Shown here piece by piece: positions 15,784-18,036 of a stretch of 18,036 bases of DNA. Under the pieces are notes generated by a model, which saw only the letters and a program-made list of their open reading frames with translations, searched no databases and was not told where the DNA came from. The first letter of the stretch is position 1. The number at the start of each line of letters is the position of its first letter. The translations under genes and the position numbers were made by a program. Source of the stretch: RGIG8748 sp045576175 (lineage in GTDB: Bacteria; Bacillota; Clostridia; UMGS1810); assembly GCA_045576175.1 (NCBI GenBank), contig JAZNFW010000110.1:1-18036 (forward strand), written 5' to 3'.

Positions 15784-16906
15784 TTGCTGCAATATGATGA
15801 ATTAAAATTAGAGCTTAGCTCAATGGAAGCTGGCATAAAAGAACTGAGGGATTCACTTTGACATCGCAGGTACAATAGCTAAAATTGATGACCTCGAAAA
15901 GCAAAGTTCATCCGAAGGCTTCTGGGATGATATGGAAAACAGCCAGAAGGTCCTTCAAAAAATGAAAGGCTTAAAATCAAAGGTTGAAAAATACGAAAAT
16001 CTTGCTACAACCTACGATGATACTCTTGTCCTAATAGATATGGCAAATCTTGAGGATGACGATTCCTATGTTGATGAGATAACTCAGACAATCAAAACTC
16101 TGCAAGCTAATCTGGAACAGATGACTCTGGAAACACTGCTTTCGGGCGAATATGACAAAAACAATGCCATAATCACTCTTCATTCCGGTGCAGGCGGTAC
16201 TGAGGCACAGGATTGGGTTTCAATGCTGCTTAGAATGTACACAAGGTGGGCAGAAAGAAGAAACTTCTCGGTAGAGACTCTTGATTTTCTTCCCGGTGAT
16301 GAAGCCGGCGTAAAGAGTGCTTCTATTCTTGTCAGCGGAGAAAATGCCTACGGCTATCTCAAGAGCGAAAAGGGTGTTCACAGACTTGTTCGAATATCTC
16401 CCTTTGATGCTGCCGGAAGAAGACACACATCGTTTGGCAGTGTGGAAGTTATGCCAGAATTTAACGATGATGTGCAAATAGATATCCGTGCCGAAGACCT
16501 TAGAGTAGACACATACAGAGCAAGCGGTGCCGGCGGTCAGCATGTAAATAAAACTGATTCTGCAATCCGAATTACTCACATTCCCACAGGTGTTGTTGTT
16601 TCGTGCCAGACGGAAAGGTCACAGCACAAAAACCGCGACACTGCTATGAAAATGCTCAAATCCAAGCTTATGGAAATAAAAGAGCGTGAAAACAAGGAAA
16701 AAATTGAGGATATTAAGGGTGTAGAAAAGGAAATAGGATGGGGCAGCCAGATACGAAGCTATGTATTCCATCCGTACAATCTTGTTAAAGACCACAGAAC
16801 AAGCTACGAAATGGGTAACATCGGTGCCGTTATGGATGGCGATCTGGATGGTTTCATAAACGAGTACTTAAAGCAGGCTAATCTTGGAACATTAAACTTA
16901 AAATAA
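15784..16906 (+). CDS. prfB: Peptide chain release factor 2, with programmed +1 frameshift
   Basis: RF2 ends translation at UAA and UGA codons. The first part starts at TTG and encodes 25 residues (beginning MLQYDELKLELSS) up to an in-frame TGA at 15859-15861. A +1 shift on the preceding CTT continues the protein as DIAGTIAKIDDLEK from 15860, giving 373 residues in total. With the shift, the stop-recognition tripeptide SPF falls at 205-207 and the peptidyl-hydrolase GGQ at 250-252, the same numbers as in E. coli RF2. This confirms the reading. The ATG at 15932 is therefore internal. The N-terminal coiled-coil, superdomain core and C-terminal DHR...Y segment are all intact. It is co-transcribed with secA. 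Confidence 0.96.
15846..15862 (+). promoter_or_regulatory. prfB: prfB autoregulatory +1 frameshift site
   Basis: The sequence GAGGGATTCACTTTGAC contains a Shine-Dalgarno-like AGG codon, the slippery CTT (15856-15858) and the in-frame TGA followed by C. Scarce RF2 slows termination at the UGA and lets the ribosome slip forward, so RF2 adjusts its own level. AGG is the third codon before CTT, as in E. coli, but the next codon is GAT instead of GGG. Confidence 0.93.
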
Positions 16907-16919
16907 AAAACGACGCTTA

Positions 16920-16944
16920 TGATGTGACCCCAAAAAGTTAGACT
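16920..16944. repeat. Terminal inverted repeat of the IS (orfB-side end)
   Basis: TGATGTGACCCCAAAAAGTTAGACT resembles the TG...ACCC...GTTAGAC ends of IS150-group elements. The exact first base (16920 or 16923) cannot be fixed without the partner end and the target duplication, which lie outside the window. Confidence 0.6.
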
Positions 16945-16948
16945 TATT

Positions 16949-16984
16949 ATAGCGTAGTAGTTTTATGACTGCTACGCTATTTTT
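16949..16984 (+). terminator. Hairpin plus T-run inside the IS end, reading against the transposase
   Basis: ATAGCGTAGTAG at 16949-16960 pairs with CTGCTACGCTAT at 16969-16980 around an eight-base loop, followed by five T. In plus-strand RNA all 12 pairs form (one G-U); in minus-strand RNA one becomes an A-C mismatch, and no U-run follows. It thus fits a terminator for transcripts arriving from prfB, placed two bases beyond the transposase stop. Confidence 0.7.
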
Positions 16985-17828
16985 ATGCAGCCAAGGTGTT
17001 GAGCCGATACTGAACCGGACTCATCCACCCAAGTTTCTCTTTAATTCTTTTCTCGTTATAATATTTTATATACCTTTCAATGGCTTCTCTAAGTTGGTCG
17101 AAACTATAGTAAGTAGTTCCATAATACATTTCTTGTTTTAGTATTCCAAAGAAGTTTTCCATCACAGAGTTATCGTAACAATTACCTTTGCGAGACATAC
17201 TTTGAAAAATTCGGTTTTCTTTTAGTGCGAACGAATATGAATTCATTTGATATGCCCAACCTCTGTCTGAGTGAAATGTTCTTCTAAACGGGCAATCAGA
17301 GGTTATTTCTATTGCTTTCTTTTGAGCAGATAATATCCCGATGGCTGATGGTGTTTGGCTTATACTGTAGCTTAAAACCTCTCCATTGAACATATCGAGA
17401 AATGGATCTAAGTACAATTTCTTAATTACCATTCTGCCTTTATTATCTATCTCATAATACTTAAACTCAGTGGTATCAGTAGTTATCTTTTGATGCGGTA
17501 CAGATGTATTAAATCGTCTATTAATTCTATTTGGTACTATTTTGCCAACATTACCCTTATATGAACTATATCTGCGGCTTTTGCGAGTAAATGATGTGAC
17601 TTGAAAACCTAATTTTTGCATAATTCTTTGAACTTTCTTTTTGTTAACGAAAATATTTCTGTTTCGTAATTCTCTATATACTCGTCTGTAACCGTAATCC
17701 TTGTTTTCTGCGTGGATTTTGGTAATTTCATCCTCTAAATTTTTATCGGGATTTTCTCTATCAAATCGCTTTTGCCAATACATATATGTTGCCTTTGGAA
17801 AACCAACTACTGCGAGAATGTCTTTCAA
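16983..17828 (-). CDS. IS3-family transposase OrfB (DDE integrase domain)
   Basis: OrfB holds the catalytic core of the IS3 transposase. A helix-turn-helix-like region (HTH_21, about residues 30-80, with DYGYRRVYREL) precedes the rve integrase core. The DDE triad is Asp118 in TTDTTEF, Asp188 in HSDRGWAY and Glu224 in DNSVMENFFG, giving the D-D-35-E spacing of the family. The C-terminal YNEKRIKEKLGWMSPVQY is also standard. The frame is uninterrupted, so the catalytic part looks functional. The TTG at 17828 is a possible start overlapping the orfA stop, but the frame stays open upstream to 17939 with family-like sequence (ARIVHSLRGQFKLKDIL). The natural product is therefore more likely an OrfAB fusion made by -1 frameshifting. 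Confidence 0.93.
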   Translation of the reverse strand: MKDILAVVGFPKATYMYWQKRFDRENPDKNLEDEITKIHAENKDYGYRRVYRELRNRNIFVNKKKVQRIMQKLGFQVTSFTRKSRRYSSYKGNVGKIVPNRINRRFNTSVPHQKITTDTTEFKYYEIDNKGRMVIKKLYLDPFLDMFNGEVLSYSISQTPSAIGILSAQKKAIEITSDCPFRRTFHSDRGWAYQMNSYSFALKENRIFQSMSRKGNCYDNSVMENFFGILKQEMYYGTTYYSFDQLREAIERYIKYYNEKRIKEKLGWMSPVQYRLNTLAA

Positions 17829-18036
17829 TTTAAACTGTCCTCGGAGACTGTGGACGATTCTCGCTGTTTTTTCAGAAGAGCTTCCTCCTCTAAACGCAGT
17901 CTCCTCAATTCTTTTAAATATGCATTCTCTATTCTGAGTTTAAGTAATTCACCTTCAAGTTCTTTGATGTGTTCAGCACTTGTGTCCACTGGCTTTTCTT
18001 CAGTAGCTTTAGAGATTTTCTTAATTTCACTTATAT
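17825..18036 (-). CDS. IS3-family OrfA, C-terminal part (start outside window)
   Basis: Reading the minus strand from the window edge gives an open frame of 69 codons ending in TGA at 17827-17825. It encodes ISEIKKISKATEEKPV followed by EHIKELEGELLKLRIENAYL and ELRRLRLEEEALLKKQ. This is a leucine-rich coiled coil typical of the OrfA dimerisation zipper. The DNA-binding helix-turn-helix, normally N-terminal, would lie past 18036. The last codons overlap the orfB frame in the -1 phase, the standard arrangement for this family. The N-terminus is missing only because of the window boundary, so I do not call it broken. Confidence 0.85.
   Translation of the reverse strand, partial: ISEIKKISKATEEKPVDTSAEHIKELEGELLKLRIENAYLKELRRLRLEEEALLKKQRESSTVSEDSLN
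17867..17891 (-). promoter_or_regulatory. Candidate -1 frameshift cassette joining orfA and orfB
   Basis: On the minus strand, AGAGGAGG (complement 17884-17891) lies 11 bases before a run of six A (complement 17867-17872), read as AAA AAA in orfA. Slipping back one base enters the orfB frame at ACA and yields KKTARIVHSLRGQF, which fits IS150-group fusions. The upstream Shine-Dalgarno-like element matches the spacing known to stimulate -1 shifting in bacteria. Confidence 0.7.

Larger units (their letters stand above)
16920..18036 (-). mobile_element. IS3-family insertion sequence (IS150-like), partial in window
   Basis: The element holds orfB (DDE transposase), the C-terminal part of orfA and one terminal end. 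The end near 16920-16945 contains ACCCCAAAAAGTTAGAC, typical of IS150-group termini, and begins with TG (16920 or 16923). The other end and the orfA start lie beyond the window, so intactness of the whole copy cannot be judged. It is oriented against prfB, with its orfB side 13 bases after the prfB stop. Confidence 0.85.

Noticed and set aside
15932..16906. prfB read as a 324-residue protein starting at the ATG at 15932.
   Set aside because: The sequence upstream encodes a typical RF2 N-terminus joined by a classical CTT TGA C recoding site, with a strong ribosome binding site and TTG start at 15784.

Overview
The window is a piece of chromosome from a Gram-positive, low-to-mid GC Firmicute, most likely a member of the Clostridia (inference). 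It carries a PASTA-domain Ser/Thr kinase with its PP2C phosphatase, has strong AGGAGG-type ribosome binding sites, and follows the Bacillus/Clostridium gene order priA-def-fmt-rsmB-rlmN-prpC-prkC-rsgA-rpe-thiN. The species cannot be fixed from the sequence alone.

Layout. (1) Positions 1-10463 hold one dense plus-strand operon with overlapping or nearly touching genes. It runs from the 3' part of priA through def, fmt, rsmB, rlmN, prpC, prkC, rsgA, rpe and thiN to a DUF6062-like protein with two CxxC/CxxH modules. It joins replication restart, the start and end of protein maturation (formyl-Met-tRNA synthesis and deformylation), rRNA methylation, ribosome assembly GTPase, envelope-sensing phosphorylation, pentose phosphate flux and thiamine cofactor synthesis. 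(2) A perfect 14-bp hairpin at 10484-10515 separates this operon from a convergent minus-strand operon (10537-12862): mtnN first, then an unassigned sugar-nucleotidyltransferase-like gene, then nagB. (3) A 156-bp divergent intergenic region carries good sigma-A-type promoters for mtnN (minus) and secA (plus), with an imperfect inverted repeat between them. (4) secA and prfB follow on the plus strand. prfB is intact only when read through the classical programmed +1 frameshift at an in-frame UGA, and it starts at TTG. (5) From about 16920 to the window end lies an IS3-family (IS150-like) insertion sequence in minus orientation, cut off by the window edge. It has orfB, the C-terminal part of orfA, a -1 frameshift cassette and one terminal end only 13 bases beyond the prfB stop.

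Most of the window is conserved housekeeping DNA, and I see no clear new multi-gene system. The points most worth a second look are the duplicated zinc-ligand pattern in the DUF6062-like protein, the recoding signals in prfB and in the IS, the IS insertion that may have split the prfB terminator, the candidate operator between mtnN and secA, and the unassigned nucleotidyltransferase between mtnN and nagB. No gap between genes exceeds 300 bases, and I found no tRNA, rRNA, CRISPR array or riboswitch.
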